Source of the DNA: Datnioides undecimradiatus
Lineage: Eukaryota > Chordata > Actinopteri > Lobotiformes > Datnioididae
Assembly: GCA_008933995.1 (NCBI GenBank)
Contig: WARS01000071.1
Span: 4,295,652-4,359,651 of the forward strand
DNA: 64,000 bases
Direction: 5' to 3'
The position numbers were made by a program, and so were the translations under genes. The notes beneath the pieces were generated by a model. It did no database searches, was not told the DNA's origin, and saw nothing but the letters and a program-made list of their open reading frames with translations. Positions 37,004 through 50,580 of this stretch are shown here, in pieces. The first letter of the stretch is position 1. Each line of letters starts with the position of its first letter.

Positions 37004-40000
37004 GAGGTTTCAGACCACAGCAATGGCAAACAGCAGCAGGCTTTTGATGATGCACAGTGCAGAAGGGAGCTTCTTCTTCTCTGCATCATATCCAGACGGT
37101 CTCTGCACAACAGAACAGCCAAATGAACAATGGGGAGACGAGGAAATGTGCACACGCACACGCACGCACATATAACCGTCCGAGCTCTGCTGCATTTTCA
37201 TCCAGTCATTTTAACTTGTTTGTATGCCTCACATGGGGGTTAACCTCACTATTAGAGGTTTAGGGCTGTGCATTTTAGAGTGGACCAGAGCAGCTGGGAT
37301 ATGGGAGCCAGGAGATGAAAGAGAAAAGCAGACAGGTGCAAAAGCCTAAAGACACCTTGTTAAAAATCTCAGCCTTTTCATCCTCTCTCCCATCCTTCCT
37401 CGCTCTCATCTTCCTATCAGTCTGCCTGGTCATAGTACTAGAAATGCATGCTTGAGCAGTGCCCTTGGCGGTAGTGGACAACAGAAGCCTCCATGGCTCA
37501 TTAAAGTCTGTCTGGCTGTATTGACCTGATTCTTCTTTCTTTTTGTTTTTTGGTGTTTTTTTTTGCGTTGCTTCCCTGGATAGCACCCCCTCCAACTGTA
37601 GGACACAGACCTTTAACCAACGCACTACTCTCCATACAGTTGTGTTGAGCTGTAAACTGCTGGGAGTGGCAAAACAGAATAGAGTAAACTGAGCGCTAAT
37701 GTGAATGACTGGATCCATAAGTGTTGGCATTGAATGGATCTCTTTGGTAAACAAAACCACCATTGTCTCCTCAGCCTTGATCTGCAAGCTTTCCTGGTTA
37801 TTGCATGACATGTTGCACGCACAATGCTATTAGCCATTAAACCACAGCTTATATAGGACTGAACAAAACAGTTAAGACTAAACAGTGGCTTACCTTGAGG
37901 ACGCCAAGACCAAAGACACTCAGTGCTGAAGTGATCTAAAAGGTAATTAAGTCACCTACTGCAACGCTGGCAGCTCTGTGAGGCTGAAATAGATGAATAC
38001 AGTGCTCACTATGGCAAGGCTAACGTGCTAACGTTAAGCAGGTGTAACAACAACCATTCAGTTAATCACAATCTAGATTCAAAGGGTTAGTTATAGTACA
38101 GAAAAACATGAATTCATTCAACTTTTTTGCTTACTACCGACCTGGTTTACTGATTTTAGAGGGGATTACTATGCAAACTTACTCAGAAGGCTGCTTTCTT
38201 AAATAGAAAACTCGCATTTCAGTTCCATATTCCATATATAACTTTGTTGTCACACCAGTATCTTATTACAAGTGTTTTTGCTACCTATATACATATTGGT
38301 GCGTATGCAGAACACACATCCTTATACCAGTATGACTGCAGTTCATATGCTTGCATTTGCTAATTGGGATTCACCACAAAGATGTTAGTTTTGCAGGAAA
38401 TTGGTTTATAAGATTACTTTAAAGGTGGAACAAGGCTGACATTACCCTTAAACCTGCAACCTCACACCGGTGTTTAGACGTTTTCTAAGACTTGATCATT
38501 TAATCGTTTATTTCCAGTATGGTTACTGCTAATTTTCCCTGATAACATACTAAAAGTCAGCTCTGGAAGGTAGTAACATTTCTTTTGCATGGATGACGCC
38601 AGCAGGTAGCAAACCGCTGACCACTGCAGTGGTAATGGGAGTGTCCACTGAGCTGGACTGCACCTGAAAGACTGCAGGGCGGACAGCAGCGCTCGGGGAA
38701 GTGGTTGGACATAGATACTGGGCGAAGGAGAGGTTAATGTCATGATCTGTCAGTCTGCTCCACATCACAGGGAGCGGACAGCAGAGAGGAGACAGAGCCC
38801 CGCCTGCTCGGGATGACCGCAGGGTGGCTGTGACTGTTCTTTCACCTCCCTGCCCCGGCGAAGAATCCAAGAGAGACAGACAAGACGAGCGAGCCTCGAC
38901 CTTAGCGTTATTTCGGCTTTTTGTTAAAAGTCTTCCTCTAAGCCACAATAGGATTAGAAAGGACCCATTTCAAGGTCATTTCTCACTGTCTGGGAGAGAA
39001 ACACTTTTGTCACGCGCTGCAACACAGCGACTGGGAAGGACACGCTACCTTGAATTAATGTGAGCTCACCTTTTTCAGCAATAATTCATTACACCCGCGC
39101 ACGCACGCTCGCTCGCTGCTCTGAAGTTGTAAGATTGTAGCCACACGTGCCACATGTATCAACAGAATAGGTGTGTACTATTAAATGGGCCAGGAATGCA
39201 CTGAGCCAGTTTTATCTCAAACATGTAACTAATGGATATTTAGTACAGTCAGCCAACAATAGCAGGCAAGCCATCCGGAGCCAAGAGTATATTTCTGAAT
39301 GCTGAGAGCTTTGGGACACCATCTGCGTCGATTGCCAAGTGCGCTGATGATTATCACATTGACTATAATAAGCCCGCAACATTAAGCCTGCACGCAATGT
39401 GTAGCAAGACCATTCCTTTCAATTATCCGCTTAAAGAGTTGATCGTGCCATCCTGCCAAGGGTGCAGGGATGATGCCATTGTCCTTGTGGCACAGCGAGC
39501 TCAAAATAGCATCAAGAGTCTGTTCTCCCCTAGCACCTTGTCCCCTTCTGCGTTGTGTTATTGATAGTTTGACACTAATGGCTCATCAGTTCTATCAAAC
39601 ATGATTATTTTATATTTAAACCTAAATCAATATATCAATAAGGATAAGATACAGTTTAAAAAAGTGCATTTTTATTCTGAGGTATTCAGCCTGGTCCCCG
39701 CTTGCTCGGACTGACCTTATGTTGAGATACAATCCCACTAATTGGATTTTAAGAGGGTGTATCTAACCTGAGGGGGAGAGAAGGGCGATTGGGGACATTG
39801 ATTTCCTTCAGGTAACATTTTTCATCCCAAAGCTCACCTCCATCCACAATTAATCTCTTGGGCTCTGCAGCTACTAATTGACTTCACACTGACTTTTAGC
39901 TTTAACCGTGGCCATAACGGCAGCGGAGTTTGTCCCAGACGGGAAAACACACCACGCTTTTCTCCCGATTTGCAGGGAAAGTGTTTCAGGGGCGAGGTAG

Positions 40001-40729
40001 TAGTCCTACCACTTGTTATTCGCTTTTGAGGGCATTGGCGTTGGACCCCAAAATACCCCTCTGTGTGCACCGTGCTGCACTCCTGAGAGAGAACAAGACA
40101 TGGCAGGACTGTAATCTCATTTGTCTCTCTGCCATTTTAAGGAGATAGTCGAGAACCTGGGTGTCCCTCATATGCCAATAAACTGTTGATTCTCTCTCTG
40201 GCCGTCACACTGAATGAGGCAGGACATTCTGTTACCCTGAGTTGCCAAATGAACCTAACAAGGTGGTAATTAGCAGATGGCGGGGGCTTTCTCGCTGCTT
40301 CAGGAGCTGCACTACTGTCAGAGAATTGCCTCATTAGACGCCCACTGACACCCCTGCTGGTGACATCTCTGCATTGCTCCCACTCTCATTTAGGGAAAAG
40401 CATTGCATCCATGCAAGGCCACTGTAATTTAACTGCCTGTTTACTGGATTGCCTGGGTAAATATCTTTACTGTTTGTCAATTGGTCCCGGTGAATTGAGG
40501 GCATGCCGCCGTGCCAAGAAGCGAGCCGAGCTGCAGGGATTTAGCAGGAGACAGGCCTTTTTGCTTTCGGCAGAGTGGTACATGTGCCAGTTTCCTGCAG
40601 CACAAAGGCTGATTCACTGTTTCACGAGTGCTCAGTATCCAGTGTGCAGACTTATTTGCCAAAAAAGTTGCTGTATTGCAATGTTTATGTTGTTGCCAGC
40701 TATTTTATTTATTCTCTCAAAGTTGTAGC

Positions 40730-41260
40730 CCGTGTTAGCACAATGCTACATGGCGATGTCAGTCAGTGATATTGAAATATCTCAGCATCTATTAAATTGA
40801 TCAGCTTTAGTGCAGACATTCATGGTCCCCAGAGGGTAAATCCTTTTGGGCTTTCCTTTTGCACCACCATTAGACTGACATTTTTGTATTTTAGTGAAAC
40901 GTTTGATGGATTTTCATAAAAGTAGGTTGATCCATTCATGCCCACGCCCCTTCAGGATGAATTGCATTAACCTTGGTGATGTCCACTACATTTCCTTGAC
41001 AAAAAAAGATAAAGAAAAAGGCTAAAAAAACAGCAAAACTCTTAATATTCCCAACATATTCCCAATATTCCCATCAACCTAGGCTGTGCTTTGTGTTTAA
41101 TTCTAATTATTCCTTGCTAGCAAACAAACAAACATGTTCAGCTAAGATCATAAACATCACATCTGGCGAACGGTAGCCTTGCCACTGTGGGCATGTCAGC
41201 ATGCTGACCTTAGCAATTAGCTCAAAGCACAACTCGCAGAGCCGCCAGCATTGCCTTAGA
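40730..41260 (+). mobile_element. Diverged copy of the dispersed teleost repeat
   Basis: It contains gaaatatctcagcatctatt, gcagacattcatggtcccca, caggatgaattgcattaacc and gtcagcatgctgaccttagc, in the same order as the related copies. Non-coding. A/T-rich filler near 41.0 kb (repeated atattccca) interrupts it. Confidence 0.55.
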
Positions 41261-44200
41261 TTCTTAGCAAGTGGTTTTGTTTTGCCAAAATTTACGGGAA
41301 AAGTGTGTAAAAACAAAACTGTCTTTCCAAAAGCTTGTGACTGTGAACCGGCTTTGTATTTGCAGAAGGACTGAAGCTTTGGTCCAGACGTTTGGCTGTA
41401 AAACGAAATGAAAGAGTTTTTGCAAAGCACTTCAGCAGTTCTGACACGAGTAACAGAAAATGACAGCTGGTGAGGTGAGCTGAGAGTAGCAGTTTCCCAT
41501 GGCGGATACCAAAATGTAGGAGTCTTAGGGGACCGGGGGAAGGATGATGGGCAGCAGCATGTGCTTTGTTTTTATTTCTGTGGGTGTGTGTTTGTATGAG
41601 AGAGAGACAGAATCGGGCTTTGTCAGGACATTCATACGGTATGTTTTAACTCCAGATCCTTCCTCAGATGTTTTCTTATTGATCTACGTAACACTTCTCC
41701 ACCTCCTCCTCCCACTCCTTCAACACATATGTGTAAATACTGAAAACTGATACATTTAAGCTTTGGTTTTGGTTTTTATTTGCCTTTATCCAGACTGGTC
41801 TGGGTGGCAGAAGACAGGGAGGCTACAGTGGAGGCAGCGACAGGTAGATGCATGCACCACTTGAAAGCAAAGGCTTGCAATGCGAGGGAAAACAAAAGGT
41901 TAAGTGGCTCGGAGGGGACGAAAGAGACGGCGAGACGCAGGGAAGGCCGATAGCTATTCAGAAAGCGATCTCAAACATAGGTGCGAGGAGCCCTCTGGGG
42001 ATCTGCCAGGACTGACGAATCTGCACGGCGAGGGAGGCAAAGACGCACAGTCAGAGACAGAGCGATAGAATAATGATGAAAGGGCAGGAGGAGGGAGGCG
42101 GGGTGAGTTTCCACGTGTGTTCCCATGCATCATCATTACTGCTCTCTGCAAACATCTCCCTCCACCCTGTCCTCCCTCGCTCCCTCTGTTTTTAATGATT
42201 CGCCATCCTTGAACTGCGGCCTCCCTGTTCCCCAACAACTCCCCCCCCCTGTATGAGAGTGTCTAATAGCCAGATGACAAGGCACAAAGGCTTCCATTGT
42301 GTCCCACATGCCTCGTACTACCAGCCTGGCAGGCCAGTGATGCGCTGCCTTGTAACCTAGCGAGAGGCTGAGAGTTGCCGCTCCCTCCCCTTTTCTCTTT
42401 CTCTCTCCGTCTCTGGCGATATGATGCAGCGTGCTAACACAACCTGACAGGCGGGCCACAAAGACTACCCTGTTAGGAGCACTTGAGTGGGAGTTTGCTT
42501 TGGGCAGCGGAGGTGATTTGCATGTGTTTGTGTGTGAGAGAGAACGAGAGAGGGAAAGAGGGAGATTGATTTTGTTGACCCAGTGGGGTATCTACCCGTG
42601 GTTACAGGAATCCTGTGGTAACAATTAGCTCCATCCATTGTCCATACTGAAACCATCTGATCTTTCAAGGCAGTGTGTGAAAATGGATCCAGGGTGGCAT
42701 TCCCAAGCATGATGAAAGCCCTGGTGGAGGAGGACTCACTCCCACCCCCCTTTGAACATGGGAACAGGCCTGACCCACAAGGGGAGGCAATGGGATGTAT
42801 ATTGTTTATGTGTGCTTTGGGGTTTTTCATGTCTCATAGCTTCTGGGAACATGGACCGCAGGCCTGTGGCTTTTCCAGTTGCAGTGCGTAGCCAGACCCA
42901 GCTTTTGTTTCCTTGACCTAAATTCCTTACATTCATTGTGCCAGTAAAAAGTCTATAGAGTTACATAATGGAGAGCCATGCTTCTCTTGGCCCCGGCCCT
43001 CACTTGTACCCCCGGCATGCTGCAGTTACTGGACTGTTTCAACTTAAGTAAAGCAGCAGGCCCACTCGAAAACCTCAGAATTCAAAAAAAATAACTTGAA
43101 TTATTAGCTTGTGTGTGCCTGTGCCTGCAGAGCAGAAATATTGAGTTGTGCTGAACACCAAGTAAGCAGGAAAACGAAAACACTTTTAATCCAAAATATT
43201 TCCAAAACCACTTTTTGGCAGATGTTTAGGCGGGAGAATCGACCCTTCAAACAGGCGGTGTAAAGCTGCTGATCTAGAGTCCCAGCGGTAGTCGTTTTAG
43301 CCCCTCAGGGGAGGAGAACTTCATTTAATTTACAATATTTTTGAATTTGGTAGGTGATAGCTTTTCATTCCCCACCAGCCAAGTCTTTCCTTCAATACAT
43401 CCTGCTGAAAAATGGGTATCATAAAAAGTCTCCGGGATGCGTAGGATGCACCTCGCTCTAAATTTTTCATTTCTTTTACTGTGGGAACACTTCCCTTTGT
43501 TAGTGCGCAGTGTGGTGATTTTTTTATTCAGTTTCTTTCTGCCAATTTCTGCTAGTTTGAACCCTGCCGCTCATCTGAGAAAGGGAATCTTTTGTGGGTA
43601 TACGTATTGGTGAAGGGATTCGAACGGAGTTGAAAAGTGTTTCATATTGAAATCAAAGTCCGCAATGACTTTTGAATGTGTGGTTGATGAGTAAAGCAGT
43701 GAAAATAAGAAGTGTCTGGCACACCGTGATAAAATATTCATTAGTCGATTAGCCAACGGCAGAATTAATCTCACAATGGGAAAAACCATGTATTTACAAT
43801 CTCCGTGGTCTCTGGTGTCTTGCTGGGAGAGGTGTTTTATCTCACTGACTGATGTTCCTCAGCGTGGCTTAATGCAGATCTCATTTGGAGTCTGGATGAC
43901 ATTACTCGCAGCTTCCCTTCTGCTTGATCTCAATTTGTCGACATTTTCTGATCTGGCAAAGGTCTATGAGATCTTCAGAGAATCTGGCAGACGTTGACAG
44001 CGAGCATCTCCATGCCCTGGCCTCGCGGAGATGCGTTTGAGACCCACGCTAAAGATGTAGAACATGAAACAAGCATTTGACAGGGATTGTCACAGCTGTG
44101 ATAACTGTCAGAGCAAACGCAACGTTTTATGCAGGTACTGGACACAGTGCACAGGTTAATTGGGTACCCCCCTCTGCAAGGTAGCTTTGAGGAGAAGGCG

Positions 44201-44577
44201 CCCTACGGTGCAACCGAAAGCATATTCAAAGCACCTGCAGCTGGAGTCCGCACAGACCTGAGGAAGAGTGCTGCTTTAACAAACACGAGGGAGTTCTCTC
44301 TCAGGTTCCTCCTCCTCTCTTTATCTCTCAGTTTCCTCTCTCTGACACTCTGTCGCTCGGAGGAGAACGGTAAATATTCCACCCCTGGAAGATGACGGCG
44401 CAGCCCCTCCACTTCCTCAGACTTTGCTTGAAAAGCTGCCGTTCCCAAGAGGCCGCGGTCCCGATGTTGTTCATCTGCTTTTTTGTAATGCGTGCATCTG
44501 GATTTTAATGAACACCCAATTAATGTCTCACCGCACATGACGGCTTCAATATGCAGTCGTTCCCACTCAGCGCCTAG

Positions 44578-44940
<363 letters not shown>

Positions 44941-44971
44941 TAGTACCACAGCCTTGGGCACCTCTGTCTCT

Positions 44972-44992
44972 TCTCTCTCTCTCTCTCTCTCT
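44972..44992 (+). repeat. (CT)n microsatellite near the exon A donor
   Basis: Ten CT units starting 37 nt after the end of exon A. Confidence 0.95.
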
Positions 44993-45195
44993 ACCTGTCT
45001 TGGCTCTCCTTGTTGGCCTCGTGATCCCTCCAGATGGAGCCTGGTCTGTTCTCATCTGTAGCACTACCTGCACCATCCTACCTATGATCTTTCTTGCATT
45101 TCCAATGTGTTTCTGCAAGTACTAAAACCCTCAAGTCTCCAGCTCTGATGTCCAAGGAAAACCTGAGTGGACTTTGATATGAAAGGCTAATATTA

Positions 45196-45224
45196 GGGGT
45201 ACTCCACCATAAGTGGAGTACCTC
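45196..45224. repeat. Short inverted repeat (hairpin) in intron 2
   Basis: ggtactccac (45198-45207) and gtggagtacc (45213-45222) are perfect reverse complements around a 5-nt loop (cataa). One G-T and one G-C pair extend the stem outwards. It lies about 260 nt after the exon A donor. Function unknown. Confidence 0.85.
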
Positions 45225-48200
45225 ATTTTCTCAGTTTAATTTCACAAACAGCTTTGAGCTTTGAGACTGAATACACACGAATTGAATTAAAACAGGTTTC
45301 TTTTCGGTTTTGGATTGTATTTTGGCCTTGGTTAACTTACAATTAAAGGTGTGAAAGAGTTCAGCTAACTTTTTCTTCTTTTCTTTCTTTCGTTTCTATT
45401 GTTTGTTTTTTTTTCTTTTACTCTGCTCCACTGATCCTTTTGTGGAAAAAAAAAAACAGAAGAAGAAGAATAAATAACCAGGACAGAACGTTTTGTTTTT
45501 ATACCCGACTGATTTTAAAATGGACAACAAGGCCAACAGGCGTAAATGAAAGAGCAGCTGCAATTCTCTGGGCTGCACAGCTGAGTTAAAAAAATGTATT
45601 TTGTCATTCGTCACTGCTCCAGACGTCGTTTATTATCTGTCTCAGTTAGCATTTCTAAAGCTCTCATTTGTGGCATTTTGCGTGGAGGGAAAGTCATTTC
45701 AAAAGGCATCTTTTGAAGTTGCTTTTAATGTACAGCAAAGCAGCAATGATTAATTGGATATAATAACAAAATCAACAGGGCTTCCTTGTTTTCTCATCTC
45801 GCAGAATTAATCTGCCCACCGATGATGCTGCAGGAATGTAGGAAACAGTTTACAGCATAATGAGGCTTCACTGCTCCTCAGCTATTTAGTTACAGCGTAT
45901 AATAAGAGTGCACAGAGTCAGATGCACTGACATCTCCATCTCTTAAATCTCAAACGTCCACCCTGATCTTTAAGATTATTACAGTTATTTAAGCACTGGC
46001 ATCACTCCTCATGTTACCCAACTCTGAACATTTGAGTCTACGTTGGAGAACCAACATCAAAGATATAAAAACTGGTGCCATGTATATCCCATGCGAGACG
46101 TTGCGGTCAGGCTTCAGTAGCCCAGCATATGTCCCTTGTCCACTCTGCTCATGCCAGCCTGTGCCAGTGGCTTATCACAGCGCGCTGAGCCGCTGTGACC
46201 GCGAGAGGAGCCTAAATAGCCACTACAGCATGATGCCCGTGCTCATTACAGCGGCCTGAGTGGCATCTCAGAGTGAGAGAGGCATGACTTCCTTCTTCCA
46301 CTACACACAGTGAGGCTTCATTAAGTGTCACACTTGCTTCCCGCAAGAGATGACAGGAGCTCAAGACAGTGCCAGGGGTCCAAGGCACCACCATATCCGT
46401 AACACTTGGCTAAATCCCACCCCGCCAAAACTCCACCGCCGACTACCTCGCTTTTTCTATCAAACCCTGGGCATTAATATGAGGCACAAAACGGCAATCA
46501 GCTCCACGAGTCACATGCCAGATTTAAAAAAGAAAAAACATGAAAAGAAAGTGGAAATGTAAAAAATAAGTGCCTCCGGTTTTAAATCCGTGTGATTTTA
46601 TTTTTTTTTTAAACTTTTTTTTTTAATTAGGGAAGACTGAAAAGGGCTCCTTTTAAGTTTTTCAGCCAAAGAGACGAAAGACAGATCCAGCTTTGCATCG
46701 ATGTAGCCCATCATGGTGTCTTTGTCCTAATTCAGAGGAATAAAAAGTTTTATATGATTGAATTTAATCCTATGAATTATACATGCAATTCCAGCAAGCC
46801 TCAGGACATAAACGGAGGCGTGACAAGGTCAAACGCAGCAGTGCTAGCCACTTGAGCCGTCTTCTTCCACATCGCCTGAAACCTCACGCTTCTTTTTATT
46901 CAATTACAAAACCTTTATCGTGTTATAGCGCCCCGTCCTGCCAGCGCTGAGATAGAATCACTCCATACTGCAGAAGAAATGATCAAATAGTGTTTTGTGG
47001 GGCCAGTATCGGCGTCGGCGTCCTGTGACGAACTACTGTTAGACGACGACACCAGCGAGACGGTTGCACCTCATGAGGTTAGCTTAAATGCTACTGTAGC
47101 ATTAGCTAGATCAGAGCTGGGGTCTTTTTGCCCCTCTCCCAGCGGTGTCATATGGTTCAGTGATCTGATGAGGATGAGGAAGTGATGAGGAAGTTTAGGA
47201 GACTCAAGTGGAAATGTATAATAAACAGGATAGGCCAGGATACGTTTAATATTCCTGCTTTCTGCGAAGTTAGCATACTGATTCATCAGAGCCAACATCG
47301 AACCAGCGGTACTTCCCGTTCTTCTAAAAATGTACAGTTTTGTTTTTAGGTAATTGCTTTTTTTCCCCTCTTTGTTCCCTTTATTTCTATTTTATTGTTC
47401 AGCTGCAATTAGCATCTAGGAGCTCTGCTGGTAAAAGCGTTCGTCGCCATGCCTCTGGTGCCCCACAGAGTGGGTGTTCAACCTGCTAGGCGGGGAAACG
47501 CACAAGACAGAGTTCAAGCATAACACTGGAGAGCAACCCGCGTAGAGCGAGTAACAACTAGTGCTCTCTTTTTTTGGTTTTCGTCGCTTTAGTTTGACAC
47601 TTTTGTCCTGTGTTGTTTTCATGTGGCTATTTCATCTCTTCAAAGAGAGGCTTGCGAGGAACCGAACGCACGAGGCAGAAGTTGAAACGGCGCGTTGTTT
47701 TCCAGCGAGGAATGGCAGCAAATTTCCTCTTGTCTTTTCTTCAAAGCCTCTCATCCCAACGCTCCCTCCAAAGATAGACTTCGAGCTTCTTAGCAGTCTC
47801 ACTTCCTGCGGCTGGGGCGCAATCGTCCTCTTCCCTCGCGGCTGTCCAAGTGTGGCGACGGCTTTGCTCCGTGAATTCACCTGTCTCAAAGCCATCGGTG
47901 CAGACACCATCCGCGGCCTTTTCCCCCCTTGCGACATGAGATGCTAAAACTGTATTCATAAAAGCCGGATGGTGTTCTGAGAATTGAAACTGTAAAGATG
48001 GCAAAACTGATCCAGCTTACTTGCAAACCTTCAGGTGAAGTAGCTGAATAAACAATAAAAAACTGAATAAATAACCGCGTTTCCCCTCTTCCAAAAACAA
48101 GCTCATGTTTCCTCCTCCCTCTGTGGCTCTGCTGGTCTCCTCTGATTGCTCTGTTTGACATAATAAAAGATTGTCTTTGCAGCAGACTAAGCTGTTTCAG

Positions 48201-50055
48201 ATGTGATGGCTCACACTGCAGTCAGGATGGATGTTGACACAGAAAGAAAATGAAGAATGGGGACAGGTTCCTATTAAACTCTGAGTTAAAAAATCCCTTG
48301 TGCCTGCAGCAGAGCCAGATAGCAGAGCAGTTCAGCTGAGGTACTGTAAAAGCCCTGACTGCATCGGAAATGACGGTAAGCGGAGCCGGCATGTCAGGGA
48401 GCGTGAAATCATTTTCACAACAATATGTTTTCAGTGTCTCACAGATGAGGGAATCAACAAAACAAAAACATGACTCTTTCCTTAACCAGATGCAGCACTT
48501 ACGCTAGATTATGATTTAATGACTGGAACTTTGCAGGAATACAACGTAGAGCTCGGCTTCTGGGAGTGGGAGTGTGCTTTAGGTGGGAAAACTGAATTAA
48601 ATGTTTAAAAGGTTTTAAAAGATCATTTCAAGATCATTTCAGAGACGAAGCGACTGACCCCGACCATCCTAACCGGCATGGGGACAGCACACCGTTAAAC
48701 ATGTCGCTGAGTTTTACTCCCGTCGCCACGGGGAGGGTGTAGCTTTGGTTTATGAGCCTGAAAGAAATCTTGGAAACAGATATGAAGTATTTGTTATAAG
48801 TCCACTCCCTACTCCTACTCCGCTACAATATTTTAAAAGCTTTATTTCCCAGTTACCTAGGCAACTGAAATTATAAGCTGATTTATTGATTGACATGTTT
48901 CGAGCTTCACAGACATGAATATTTGACGCCTGTGCTTTTGCATTTGTTCTTTCTTGAGGTTTAGCTTGGCTCTGTTAGTTAGAGTCGACCTTATAAAGGC
49001 GTCTCCCCGGACTCTCACTGTTTTCACAATTGAACAGTCAATCAATCAATTAATCGGATCCGTTATGACGAGAATCGCTCGTTGCTGTCTGATACAAAAC
49101 TGTTTATAGATCAGCTTCCCCTCACTCTTTCCAGCATCAGTAAAACCCTGCTTTTATGTGAACGCATGAGTAATTTAAATCTAATGATACATTATATAAC
49201 AGTGACATCACAACCAGGTTTTTCTTTTTTGCATTGATTACTTTTACTGTTAATGCTCCAGTACAGATTATACTGTCATACACCCTGTTTACAAAAGTAC
49301 TTACGAAAGTAGTATTTATACACTCTTAAATCGTCTGAATCAAAACACTTCCTCCCACACTGTGAGGCTTCGGCCTCGGTGAAAAGGACTTTGACAGCGA
49401 AGATCTGGTGCTGTAAATATACGATTTAATGGTTTTTCATGGTGGAACGTATCAGAAAAGGTCTGACGTGAACCAATGTTTTTTACTTAAGTCTCATTAT
49501 GCTGACATGTCACGGCTATACCTACCTGTTCGGTCATTGTATTGCAATATATCGCCATGGAAACCAAGGCAAAACGGGGGATTTTTGAGGAGAAGCTGCT
49601 TTGTGAGTACACTGCAGGCATAAGGGCGGCGCGATCGTTTAACAAATACGCAGAAGGTCAACTGTCCTCTCGAATTCATCTCACTTGTTCGTTGCATCCT
49701 TATAGCGTTTAATTGCATCCTCAAGGAATAAAGGTGCTGCTGGTAAAAATGTGCAATTAAAATCCCGTTCATTATCATTATCATCAGTTACAGTTGCTCT
49801 GTATTCTGACAGCTGTGCTGCTGTGTTTTCTCTGTTTCACATTTCAATAATGAATTCATAGCTCTGTGGTCCCAGCTCTGTTGACTATTCATGGTGTAGA
49901 CACAGATGCACCCCTGAGTGCTGTATTTGGCCTGGAATCACGTCCCTGTGGGCATGTTGGAGACAGTGTCGCTTCCAGCTCCTCCAAAACACCCACGCCC
50001 CTCCTATGTTAGGGCATGGCACGTTCCACTGGTTGGGATGTTCCCTCTGTCTTAA

Positions 50056-50325
<270 letters not shown>

Positions 50326-50480
50326 TAAAGTCAACATAAAATGCCCCTCCCTGGTCTTACTGTGCACCTATTCATGGATGGATTACTGAACAAGTGCAGT
50401 GGACACAGGCCCAGGGTGTCAGTCGGCCACGGGTGAGAGCATCTAAAGTGACTGTTGGCATATCTTTGCAAAATTCAATC

Positions 50481-50580
50481 ATGCAACTACAACAGCACAC
50501 AAAATGACACAAGAGAGACACAAAAGCACCACAAACAGTTGTGAAATAACTACAAAGAGACTCAAAAGTAACAAAACTAC
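50481..50580 (-). repeat. Short copy of the same minisatellite family, opposite orientation
   Basis: The + strand reads cacaaaatgacac, gagagacacaaaagcacc and actacaaagagactcaaaag. These are reverse complements of the unit at 22.1-22.7 kb. About four units are present inside intron 3. Confidence 0.6.

Noticed and set aside
37275-37811. 178-codon minus-strand frame with a faint reverse-transcriptase-like piece (KAEETMVVLFTKE)
   Set aside because: The 'K.E..VLFTK' wording recalls LINE proteins, but nothing before or after it fits, and the rest is low-complexity or unremarkable. Too weak to call.
43560-43625. tRNA-like phrase (gggattcgaacgg)
   Set aside because: The phrase resembles a T-arm, but no matching acceptor, D or anticodon stems could be drawn around it.
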